A program made the translations under genes and the position numbers. Positions 1-6,615 of a DNA stretch of 64,000 nucleotides are shown piece after piece. Each line of letters begins with the position of its first letter. Position 1 is the first letter of the stretch. This stretch comes from Parabacteroides goldsteinii DSM 19448 = WAL 12034. Lineage in GTDB: Bacteria > Bacteroidota > Bacteroidia > Bacteroidales > Tannerellaceae. The stretch is taken from the NCBI RefSeq assembly GCF_000969835.1, contig NZ_KQ033912.1, positions 1,539,961 through 1,603,960 on the forward strand. The letters are read 5' to 3'. The notes beneath the pieces are model-generated. The model ran no database searches, had not been told where the DNA came from, and saw only the letters and a program-made list of their open reading frames with translations.

Positions 1-50
1 CAATTTGGTTATTTAGATCTCAATAATATCATATAAAGAAGTGCCAAATA

Positions 51-1196
51 CTACACTTCTTTATTCTCTATCCGTTCTATGCATATTTCCATCTCGTCTT
101 TTCCCTTGATTTGGTATCCTTTAGCCCGTATAGTTTCAATACTCAAAACAGGTATAGTCAGGTTCAAATCTTTCCGCAAACGGAGCACTAACTGTTCCAT
201 AGTTTTTTTATCAACTTCTACATTTTTATCTCCAAGAGCCTTATAGAGAAATTCATACGATTGAAAATAGTCTTTTCCCTGCGACAGGAAATAAAACAAC
301 TCAAATACCTTAGGAGTAAGTTGTATCGTCTGATCGCTGTAAAACAAAGAACACAGTCTTTCGTCATACCGAACAACATTATCAGTTGGTTGCAAAGGCA
401 ACTCCAACGATTCTGCCACAGGTTCTACCTCAGGTTCTGTTACAGGTTCTGTTAGCTGCTCTACCTTTTGCTCAACAGGTTCATCAGGTAAAGCCTGCTC
501 TGTTTCCATGGGCTGTTCATTTTCAGAAACAAATTGATCCGGAGATTTTGAAGACTTATTGTTCTGTTTTCTTTTTACTATCAATATTCCCAAAATCATA
601 AGGACTATGGATAACACAACATAATAAGATGTCCCCCACACTATGCTTTCTATCCAACCACCCTTAACATATCCTTCCAAAAGAATAATATCCTGAATAT
701 CTACTTTGTATGTCAACTTCAAGTAATCATGTAAGACTTTCACATCCTCTTGGCCGTAAAATGTCTTTTTATCTGTACTATTATTATAAAGTGATACTGC
801 CGTTTTATAATCCAATCCATTCTCTTTCAACTTTAACCGGAAAAGACTATCCAAGTTTTCCAGTTTTACAGGGTTCTTGAGTGACAAATACTGCTGATCA
901 GCCAGAAAATTTCCTTCATCAGCAGTATAAGATTTAATGCTATCCCTTTTTAAATGCACAGTCTGACCTTCAGTTGTTATTTTAATTTCGGGGGAAGCTG
1001 TCGGAGTAAATACATGTATCTTCTTTACTTTGGCTTCTCTCATCCTGTTCGTACGATCTTCCCATAAAGTTTGCTTCCAAATCTCAGTCACTTGGGTCCG
1101 CAAACTACAAGAATACCAATATCCTCCACTTATAAAGATCAGCAAAACCATTAAAATCCCAATTAACCCATATGATGAATCATTCTTCATTTCCAC
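51..1196 (-). CDS. Membrane-anchored winged-helix transcriptional regulator
   Basis: A 381-residue protein with a short cytoplasmic N-terminus, a first hydrophobic segment at about residues 10-30, a predicted periplasmic region of about 150 residues, and a second membrane segment at about 187-207. A Pro/Glu/Val-rich linker with repeated EPV-type units follows (about 225-270). The C-terminal domain (about 280-375) resembles the OmpR/PhoB-type winged helix, with YDERLCSLFYSDQTIQLTPK giving its first strands and ETIRAKGYQIK the wing. This layout suggests a one-component, membrane-tethered regulator that senses an envelope signal. Unlike ToxR, the DNA-binding domain is at the C-terminus. It is divergent from the first NVEALA operon, and phased direct repeats lie between the two genes, so it probably controls that operon (inference). 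The ligand is unknown. Confidence 0.8.
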   Translation of the reverse strand: MEMKNDSSYGLIGILMVLLIFISGGYWYSCSLRTQVTEIWKQTLWEDRTNRMREAKVKKIHVFTPTASPEIKITTEGQTVHLKRDSIKSYTADEGNFLADQQYLSLKNPVKLENLDSLFRLKLKENGLDYKTAVSLYNNSTDKKTFYGQEDVKVLHDYLKLTYKVDIQDIILLEGYVKGGWIESIVWGTSYYVVLSIVLMILGILIVKRKQNNKSSKSPDQFVSENEQPMETEQALPDEPVEQKVEQLTEPVTEPEVEPVAESLELPLQPTDNVVRYDERLCSLFYSDQTIQLTPKVFELFYFLSQGKDYFQSYEFLYKALGDKNVEVDKKTMEQLVLRLRKDLNLTIPVLSIETIRAKGYQIKGKDEMEICIERIENKEV

Positions 1197-1212
1197 TTCT
1201 TATTTTAAAATA

Positions 1213-1220
1213 CAAAAGTA
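1213..1220 (-). promoter_or_regulatory. -7 box of the regulator promoter
   Basis: On the minus strand this reads TACTTTTG, an exact match to the Bacteroidetes -7 consensus TAnnTTTG, 17 bp upstream of the regulator start codon. CAAA runs further upstream (1234-1237 and 1244-1247 on the plus strand) are possible -33 TTTG elements at non-ideal spacing. Confidence 0.5.
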
Positions 1221-1266
1221 GTAAAGAAACACTCAAAAAGAGGCAAAACGAAGAAAAAAACACCTA

Positions 1267-1317
1267 TACAGGTCTCATATAGGAGATTTATAAGAAATTT
1301 ATAAGAGAATTCTAGGA
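1267..1317 (+). promoter_or_regulatory. Five 11-bp-phased direct repeats, putative operator
   Basis: Heptamers sit exactly 11 bp apart: TACAGGT (1267), TATAGGA (1278), TATAAGA (1289), TATAAGA (1300) and TCTAGGA (1311). The consensus is TATARGA. OmpR/PhoB-type winged-helix proteins bind direct repeats spaced one helical turn apart. The array ends where the -33 element of the downstream promoter would lie, which fits an activator replacing a missing -33 box. It lies between a winged-helix regulator gene and the NVEALA operon. Confidence 0.65.
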
Positions 1318-1338
1318 GTTCATCCGAAAAAGACTCTC

Positions 1339-1346
1339 TATTTTTG
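1339..1346 (+). promoter_or_regulatory. -7 box of the first NVEALA operon
   Basis: TATTTTTG matches TAnnTTTG exactly, 22 bp before the ATG of the small peptide gene. No TTTG is seen at the -33 position, which is instead occupied by the last phased repeat. Confidence 0.6.
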
Positions 1347-1368
1347 CACTAACAAACATAATACAGAT

Positions 1369-1590
1369 ATGAAGAAGAAACTAAAATTAGTAGGATTTGT
1401 AACTTGCCTGATCGTCGGTTGTTATTTTGGGTCCACTCCAAAAAACAATTTACCGTCTCTATTATTAGAGAATGTGGAAGCATTGGCCTACGGTGAACAT
1501 GGAAATGGAGCCAATTGCTATGGCGATGGCTCTGTAGAGTGTTACGGATATTGGGTCGAAATGAAAATTGAAGGATTAAGCCTTGAATAA
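1369..1590 (+). CDS. NVEALA-type small secreted peptide 1
   Basis: A 73-residue peptide. A Lys-rich start is followed by a hydrophobic segment (residues 7-21), a short polar stretch, and the motif LLLENVEALAYGE (about 31-43). The remaining 30 residues are Gly-rich with two cysteines (NC and EC). The motif is the hallmark of the Bacteroidetes NVEALA family, and its ALA end fits the AxA rule of signal peptidase I. A lipobox-like IVGC also occurs in the hydrophobic segment, so lipoprotein processing cannot be excluded. The stop is three bases from the start of the next gene, a propeller lipoprotein, so the two are co-transcribed. The function of the mature peptide is unknown. Confidence 0.8.
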   Translation: MKKKLKLVGFVTCLIVGCYFGSTPKNNLPSLLLENVEALAYGEHGNGANCYGDGSVECYGYWVEMKIEGLSLE

Positions 1591-1593
1591 ACA

Positions 1594-2649
1594 ATGAAAC
1601 ATCTCCTTTATACATTAATAGGTATTAGCTGCCTGGTCGCCTGCACGAGTTCTCCGGATTCGCACTTCCCCAGATACTCAGACTTTGCCAAAACCAAGGC
1701 GCTCAGTGCACAGGTAATTAACCTGGATACTATCCTCTTCCGTTACCCATTTCGGGTAACGGTTAGAGATAGTATTGCCGTTGTAATGGATCTGCATAAT
1801 ATGGACCATTATTTACATGCCTTTACCTATCCGGGGTGGAAACACGTTGTCTCATTCGGCAGACGTGGAGAAGCACCGGAGGAGATGTTATCAGCAGCAA
1901 ACTTTCAATTCAACTCCTTAGATTCTTTGTGGGCACTCGATCCCAACAAGATGCAAATTACACGTTGGAAAATATCTCCTTCTACCGGTTCCGCGGAACG
2001 GGTAGAGGAGATTAAATTAGACAAGAAACTGGTCCGTTCACTGGACTTTCGCACGATGAAATCGGGCTTTTTGATTCCAGACTATATGGGAGAGCACCGC
2101 ATCTGGGAAGTCGACAACAACGGTAAACCGATAAAAAGCAGTGGCGAAATTCCCAGCGAAACAGCCAACGAAAAGACTGTCCGACCGGCATTAGCGCAAG
2201 CATGGCGAAGTTTCATAGATTATAATCCCGACAATGGCATATTAGCAATGGCTACACAGTTGGGAGAAGCAATCGAAATCTATAACCTAAAGAACGATAC
2301 TCATAAAGTTTTGTACGGTCCGGCAGGAGAACCGGAGTTTAAAACAGGAAAAGATGGTTCAGGCATTCCTAACGGAATCATGGGTTTCAATGATATAAAA
2401 GTAACAAACAAATACATTTATGCGGTATTTCAAGGAATTAAATTCAAAGACAAATTAGCCGCCTATCAGCGGGGAGAACGTCTGGAAGACGGAGGTAGAT
2501 TTATCTATGTATTCGACCTGCAAGGGAATCCGGTACAGAAATACACTCTTGACCACGCGATATATGGCATTGATGTAAACGAAGAAACAAATACAATCGT
2601 CGCTACCGAAGTGAAAAGTGATGATCCGATTATAGAATTTAAAATTTAA
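1594..2649 (+). CDS. Six-bladed beta-propeller lipoprotein (BF3164-like) 1
   Basis: 351 residues starting with a signal peptide and lipobox (LVAC, Cys about residue 17), so an SPase II lipoprotein of the outer envelope. The region around FGRRGEAPEEM carries a variant of the G-x-GP-x-EF motif seen in Bacteroidetes TolB-like six-bladed propellers. Repeated strand patterns such as SLWALDPN, YIYAVFQGIKF and FIYVFDLQGN fit propeller blades. It directly follows the first NVEALA peptide. Two further peptide-propeller pairs lie downstream, suggesting that each propeller is the partner or receptor of its own peptide (inference). Confidence 0.75.
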   Translation: MKHLLYTLIGISCLVACTSSPDSHFPRYSDFAKTKALSAQVINLDTILFRYPFRVTVRDSIAVVMDLHNMDHYLHAFTYPGWKHVVSFGRRGEAPEEMLSAANFQFNSLDSLWALDPNKMQITRWKISPSTGSAERVEEIKLDKKLVRSLDFRTMKSGFLIPDYMGEHRIWEVDNNGKPIKSSGEIPSETANEKTVRPALAQAWRSFIDYNPDNGILAMATQLGEAIEIYNLKNDTHKVLYGPAGEPEFKTGKDGSGIPNGIMGFNDIKVTNKYIYAVFQGIKFKDKLAAYQRGERLEDGGRFIYVFDLQGNPVQKYTLDHAIYGIDVNEETNTIVATEVKSDDPIIEFKI

Positions 2650-2657
2650 AGGACAAG

Positions 2658-3539
2658 ATGAAAACTTTAAATCTAATCATACTAGTATTATTACCAATCT
2701 TCTTTTCCTGTAAAAACGAGCAGAAAGAAAAGGAGAAACAGATTGCGCAGTTGGTAAGCGAATGGCAAGGAAAACAAATTGTATTCCCGGAAAACTCAAT
2801 ATTTACCCGCTATTTGACAGATACTACGGATTATCAGATACCACAATCCGAGTATAAGGTATTAATATATGTAGACTCTATTGGTTGTACCAGCTGTAAA
2901 CTACAATTACATAAGTGGAAAGAGTTGATCGAATATACTAATTCGGTAACACAAAATAAAGTACCTTTCCTTTTCTTCTTTCATCCAAAAGATGCCAAAG
3001 AAATACGTTACTTGCTGAAACGTGATGGTTTTGATCACCCCATTTGTATTGATTTGGACGACCGATTAAACAAATTGAACAAGTTCCCGGCTGATATGAC
3101 TTTCCAGACATTCTTACTGGATAAGAACAACAAAGTCGCAGTTTTGGGTAACCCCGTACACAATACGGCAGTCAAAGACCTTTATCTGAAACAGATTACC
3201 GGAAAAGACAACCCAAACAAAAACATACCGAAAACAATCGCAAAAGCCAGTCAAACAGATATCGACTTCGGTACATTCGACAAATCGGAAATAAAACAAA
3301 CAACCATAGAGGTTAAAAACACAGGGGATAGTCCCCTCGTGATTGTGGACGTAAGTACCACCTGCGGCTGCACAGCAGCCACCTATGACAAACGACCTGC
3401 AAAACCCGGAGAATCCCTCCGGGTGCAAATCAAGATGACACCGAAGGATACAGGTTTCTTCGATGAAGTCGTGACAGTCAGGTATAACAGTATTAACAAT
3501 CAACCTGTCAAAGTAAAGATTAAGGGGAATGCAAAATAA
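2658..3539 (+). CDS. Lipoprotein with thioredoxin-like and DUF1573 domains
   Basis: 293 residues. The signal peptide ends in a lipobox (IFFSC, Cys about 18). Residues about 65-180 look like a divergent thioredoxin fold with a C-x-x-C pair (IGCTSCK), and residues about 200-290 match the DUF1573 Ig-like domain (IDFGTF..., TTCGCTAA, KPGESLRVQIKMTPKDTGF). It sits 8 bp after the first propeller gene in the same operon. The CxxC suggests redox activity in the periplasm, possibly forming or isomerising disulfides in the Cys-containing NVEALA peptides (inference). A structural role for the DUF1573 part alone is the alternative. Confidence 0.75.
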   Translation: MKTLNLIILVLLPIFFSCKNEQKEKEKQIAQLVSEWQGKQIVFPENSIFTRYLTDTTDYQIPQSEYKVLIYVDSIGCTSCKLQLHKWKELIEYTNSVTQNKVPFLFFFHPKDAKEIRYLLKRDGFDHPICIDLDDRLNKLNKFPADMTFQTFLLDKNNKVAVLGNPVHNTAVKDLYLKQITGKDNPNKNIPKTIAKASQTDIDFGTFDKSEIKQTTIEVKNTGDSPLVIVDVSTTCGCTAATYDKRPAKPGESLRVQIKMTPKDTGFFDEVVTVRYNSINNQPVKVKIKGNAK

Positions 3540-3541
3540 AA

Positions 3542-3603
3542 AAGAGGGAGTCTGCCTGATAGACTGACAACTGTTACGGCAAACTCCCCACCCATTCCCT
3601 CTT
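3542..3603 (+). terminator. Possible terminator after the first NVEALA operon
   Basis: Nested complementary arms: AAGAGGGA (from about 3542) pairs with TCCCTCTT (3596-3603), and an inner GAGTCTGCC pairs with GGCAAACTC, allowing one G-U pair. It starts just after the stop of the thioredoxin/DUF1573 gene. The T-tract is poor (TTAATAAAA), so termination may be weak. The rest of 3604-3758 is AT-rich. It contains a small palindrome GTATC-TAAT-GATAC at 3661-3674 and a weak -7-like TATCTTAG at 3689-3696. Confidence 0.4.
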
Positions 3604-3758
3604 AATAAAAGAAAGGAGGTATATCAAAATCACTTAAAATCAACAATCGAAATAATAGCGGTATCTAATGATACTTATATTATTCAAATATCTTAGCTGA
3701 ACAAGAGTAGGCAAAGATAGAAAATTAACGAATTCACAACTTAATAAACAATAAGATC

Positions 3759-4034
3759 ATGAAGAAAAAGATCTTTGGAGCAGCTCTTATCTCTGCTATG
3801 GCTGTTGCAGCCGGCTGGAATTTCAACCAGAGCAAAAATGAAACACAATTGTCAGACTTGGCACTGGCTAACGTAGAAGCGTTGGCTAATGGAGAAAGTG
3901 GTGGCAGTTTTGGGTGCGGAAATGCTGCATACGAATGGGATAGTGATTGGTATGAAGATACAAAAAACTTCACAAAATGCAGAAGTGGTTGCCCCGAAGG
4001 AAGTGGAACAGAGCCTAAATACATGAATTGCTAA
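3759..4034 (+). CDS. NVEALA-type small secreted peptide 2
   Basis: 91 residues: MKKK start, hydrophobic segment (about 5-20, ending in AVAAG), polar spacer, then LALANVEALANGE (about 34-46), then a mature region with four cysteines, two Trp and acidic residues. Two signal peptidase sites are conceivable: AVA/VAA directly after the hydrophobic segment, or ALA at the motif about 20 residues later. The four Cys suggest two disulfides. The downstream neighbour after a small MITE-like insert is again a propeller lipoprotein. Its promoter is not clear. Confidence 0.8.
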   Translation: MKKKIFGAALISAMAVAAGWNFNQSKNETQLSDLALANVEALANGESGGSFGCGNAAYEWDSDWYEDTKNFTKCRSGCPEGSGTEPKYMNC

Positions 4035-4066
4035 ATTAGCCAATAGTCAAAGTTCTATTTAAAATC

Positions 4067-4172
4067 AAGAGGGTGTGTCAAAATACTAAATGATATATAG
4101 ATAACACAGATTATATATTAAATAAGTTATCTGCCAAGTCTGTAGCCATAATGTGAATTGACACATCCTCCT
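4067..4172. mobile_element. MITE-like insert with terminal inverted repeats
   Basis: A 106-bp non-coding segment bounded by 15-bp inverted repeats (4067-4081 and 4158-4172) that match at 13 of 15 positions. The left end reads AAGAGGGTGTGTCAA, a terminus type that I associate with Bacteroides transposases. It separates the second NVEALA peptide from its propeller gene. A clear target-site duplication is not seen, so age or exact ends are uncertain. Confidence 0.5.
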
Positions 4173-4196
4173 TAAAAAACAATTAAATTCAACAAA

Positions 4197-5252
4197 ATGA
4201 TAAAATACACCTTATTTACTTTGTTTTTTTTGCTTTTCACATTCAGTTCTTGTACTGAGAAAAAAGAAGTACTAACATTAGAGCATGTCAAAGTGTCTAA
4301 ATTGCAATTAGAAGAAACTCCCTTTGATATACCTTCATTATTTCCTAAGGGATGTTGTATAAAAGATTCTTTTCTTGTTATTTTTGATCCCAAAGATAAA
4401 GATGGATTTCTATATATTTACAACAAAGAAAAAAAAACATTGTTAAATAAATATGGTATAATAGGCGAAGGTCCCAATGATTTTAAAAATCCTCGATTTT
4501 TATTTAATGATAATTTGCAAATATCTAAAAATACATTATTAATAGGTGATGTAACAAGCCTATATTCCGTAAATATTGATTCTATATTTAGTAGTTCAAA
4601 AAAAGCACATTATATTCAAACCGAAATTCCTGAAAATTTACGACTCTACAATTATGTTTTACAGGACAATGACAGCATGCTTATTGTCAATCAAACACGA
4701 GACCATCAGTTAACATTCTACAATAAACTAACACACACAATTGAATTAAAGAATTATTTCGAAAAGAACAGATATTTAAAAGACGCTTCAGATTTCTGTC
4801 ATGTAATGCAGATTTATGATGCTTATTATTCTTCAAATAAAGAAAGAATAGTCATTGCTTACAAAAATTGGAAACAAATAGATATCATATCTACATCAGG
4901 AAAATTAATAAAACATATATATTTTCCTAATTATGATTACAATAAGAGTAAAATGTCATTAGATAGAAAAAGTTTACGAATAGAAGATGATGCACATATG
5001 TTTTTTTCTTTTATTTATCCAACTAATGATTATTTTTATGCTCTTTGTTGGAATAATACGAGAACAAATATAAAACAAGGCAGTGCAAAAACATCTATAT
5101 ACAAATTTAATTGGGAAGGTGAATTAAAAGATATATTCCAACTAGATAAAGCTATTTCTTATTTTTGCATAGACTCTTCAAATATATTATATGCCATAGG
5201 TGTATCAGAAGACAACCTTGATTTAAATATTTATTCATCAATAATAAAATAA
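4197..5252 (+). CDS. Six-bladed beta-propeller lipoprotein (BF3164-like) 2
   Basis: 351 residues, the same length as the first propeller protein. Signal peptide with lipobox (FSSC, Cys about 19). The motif region NKYGIIGEGPNDFKNPRF matches the G-x-GP-x-EF signature, and strands such as FLYIYNKEKK and IDIISTSGKLI fit propeller blades. The gene is much richer in A+T than the first propeller gene and the HU-like gene behind it, which suggests separate acquisition. It lies after NVEALA peptide 2 and is probably its partner (inference). Confidence 0.7.
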   Translation: MIKYTLFTLFFLLFTFSSCTEKKEVLTLEHVKVSKLQLEETPFDIPSLFPKGCCIKDSFLVIFDPKDKDGFLYIYNKEKKTLLNKYGIIGEGPNDFKNPRFLFNDNLQISKNTLLIGDVTSLYSVNIDSIFSSSKKAHYIQTEIPENLRLYNYVLQDNDSMLIVNQTRDHQLTFYNKLTHTIELKNYFEKNRYLKDASDFCHVMQIYDAYYSSNKERIVIAYKNWKQIDIISTSGKLIKHIYFPNYDYNKSKMSLDRKSLRIEDDAHMFFSFIYPTNDYFYALCWNNTRTNIKQGSAKTSIYKFNWEGELKDIFQLDKAISYFCIDSSNILYAIGVSEDNLDLNIYSSIIK

Positions 5253-5330
5253 GACTCTAAATCATCTACTATAAGTTATTCCTTTTTTATTTCGATTCCT
5301 AAAAACATAATCAACTAAAAATTTAACACC

Positions 5331-6089
5331 ATGAGCAACAAACTCCAAGGCTGGTTAGCCCCCAACACACTGACAGAAGATCCGAACGACCGTATCTTAG
5401 TACTCAACTCCGCCGGTACGGTTGACAACGAACAACTCTACGAAGAGATGCGCGAAGAAGACACCGGCCTGCGCCGGGAAACACTCGTTCACGTAGTCAC
5501 CCTCTACGAACGAATCGTGGCACGGGCTTTGATGAACGGCCACAATGTTAACACCGGATTGTTCTACGCCGTTCCCCGCTTCATCGGACCGGTCGAAGAC
5601 GGACAATGGAATCCGGCAAAAAACGACATCTACGTCGCATTCACTCAAAACCGCGTCCTGCGCGAAGAAATACGAAACACCAAAGTTGAAATCCTGGGTG
5701 AAAAAGCTGACACTATTTATATCACTGGCGTTCAGGATTGCAGCAACAACATAAAAGACGGACATATCACGCCGGGACGTAACTTCCGCATCACCGGTTC
5801 GCGTATCCGCATTGAGGGAACAGACGAAAAGGTCGGTATCACCTTCCGCAACCTGGCAGACGACACGGTGACAAAAGTTACTTCCGACATGTTCGGTACA
5901 AACAATCCTTCGGAACTAATATTCATCGCTCCCACAGGATTGGCTGACGGAGAATATGAAATGACGTTGACAACGCAATATTCAGGGAATACGCAACGTT
6001 TTCTAAAAACACCGCGCAGTATTAACCGCATCGTATATGTGGGTGCCGCCAAAGGAGAAGAGGGTGGTGACAGACCTGAAATTGAATAA
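5331..6089 (+). CDS. HU-like DNA-binding domain protein with DUF4469 domain
   Basis: 252 residues, no signal peptide. The N-terminal half (about 1-130) resembles the divergent HU/IHF-type domain found in Bacteroidetes (RRETLVHVVTLYERIVARAL, NTGLFYAVPRFIGP). The C-terminal half (about 135-240) matches DUF4469, an Ig-like domain (ITPGRNFRITGSRIRI, VGITFRN, YEMTLTTQYSGN). Proteins of this pair are common in Bacteroidales, but their role is poorly known. The gene is clearly richer in G+C than the flanking propeller genes. It may be a bystander or a local nucleoid-type regulator of the NVEALA locus. Confidence 0.75.
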   Translation: MSNKLQGWLAPNTLTEDPNDRILVLNSAGTVDNEQLYEEMREEDTGLRRETLVHVVTLYERIVARALMNGHNVNTGLFYAVPRFIGPVEDGQWNPAKNDIYVAFTQNRVLREEIRNTKVEILGEKADTIYITGVQDCSNNIKDGHITPGRNFRITGSRIRIEGTDEKVGITFRNLADDTVTKVTSDMFGTNNPSELIFIAPTGLADGEYEMTLTTQYSGNTQRFLKTPRSINRIVYVGAAKGEEGGDRPEIE

Positions 6090-6100
6090 TACAGAACAAC

Positions 6101-6108
6101 TACTTTTG
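6101..6108 (+). promoter_or_regulatory. -7 box upstream of NVEALA peptide 3
   Basis: TACTTTTG matches TAnnTTTG, 108 bp before the peptide start. A transcript from here would begin near 6115, directly at the inverted-repeat cluster. Confidence 0.5.
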
Positions 6109-6115
6109 TTTGCAT

Positions 6116-6182
6116 TCCCTAAACACTCCTGTTTGGACATCACAAACAACCGTGTTTAGGGAGCATAAACAGGAGTGTTTAG
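6116..6182 (+). repeat. Competing inverted repeats in the 5' leader of peptide 3
   Basis: The 5' arm at 6116-6134 contains CCCTAAACACTCCTGTTT. Its part 6119-6134 is perfectly complementary to 6167-6182 (16 bp), and its part 6116-6126 is perfectly complementary to 6152-6162 (11 bp). Two mutually exclusive hairpins are therefore possible. No T-tract follows, so this is not a simple terminator of the HU-like gene. It is more likely a 5' leader structure or a recombination/protein-binding repeat. Confidence 0.6.
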
Positions 6183-6215
6183 ATAACGCAAACAATATTA
6201 AATATTCAAATATAT

Positions 6216-6548
6216 ATGAAAACAAACAAATTTCTATTCATCACTATTATTACTTGCATATTATCTGGTATAAACATCTGTGTTAATACTAATAGCACAA
6301 AAAAGAATTCGGATTTACTCCTTGAAAATATTAATGCTATAGCCTACGGAGAAAGTTTCAGTTGGGACGGAAAAGAGTGGGACACAGAAGAAAATCACTG
6401 GTTGGGTAGCGATTGGAAACCAGTTTTAGTAAAATGCACAGTTACTACAGGACCTTCTTTCTGGCAAGAGACCTATGAAGGACAGAAAGTGACTTGCAAT
6501 AACGGAAATGGAAATTGCTTAATAGAAAGTGCTTGCACTAATAGTTAA
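6216..6548 (+). CDS. NVEALA-like small secreted peptide 3 (NINAIA variant)
   Basis: 110 residues: hydrophobic segment at about 6-23, polar Asn/Thr/Lys-rich spacer, then LLLENINAIAYGES, aligning with LLLENVEALAYGE of peptide 1 and ending in AIA, again an AxA site. The mature part is rich in Trp, Asp and Glu and has four cysteines. It heads an operon with a propeller lipoprotein, a transglutaminase-like lipoprotein, a signal peptidase and a ligase-like protein. A perfect hairpin follows its stop codon. Confidence 0.75.
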   Translation: MKTNKFLFITIITCILSGINICVNTNSTKKNSDLLLENINAIAYGESFSWDGKEWDTEENHWLGSDWKPVLVKCTVTTGPSFWQETYEGQKVTCNNGNGNCLIESACTNS

Positions 6549-6553
6549 ATTTT

Positions 6554-6592
6554 AATTCTCCATTCTCTATATCAAAATGAGAATGGAGAATT
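6554..6592 (+). terminator. Perfect 14-bp hairpin between peptide 3 and its propeller gene
   Basis: Arms 6554-6567 (AATTCTCCATTCTC) and 6579-6592 (GAGAATGGAGAATT) are exact complements around an 11-nt AT-rich loop. It starts 6 nt after the peptide stop. With only a short T run it could be a partial terminator or an mRNA-stabilising stem that keeps the peptide transcript more abundant than the downstream genes. Confidence 0.6.
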
Positions 6593-6615
6593 TCACAAAA
6601 AACATTTCAATATCC

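Noticed and set aside
6577..6615. Upstream ATG as start of propeller lipoprotein 3
   Set aside because: The ATG lies in a perfect hairpin, and the extra 13 residues precede an otherwise normal signal peptide starting at 6616.
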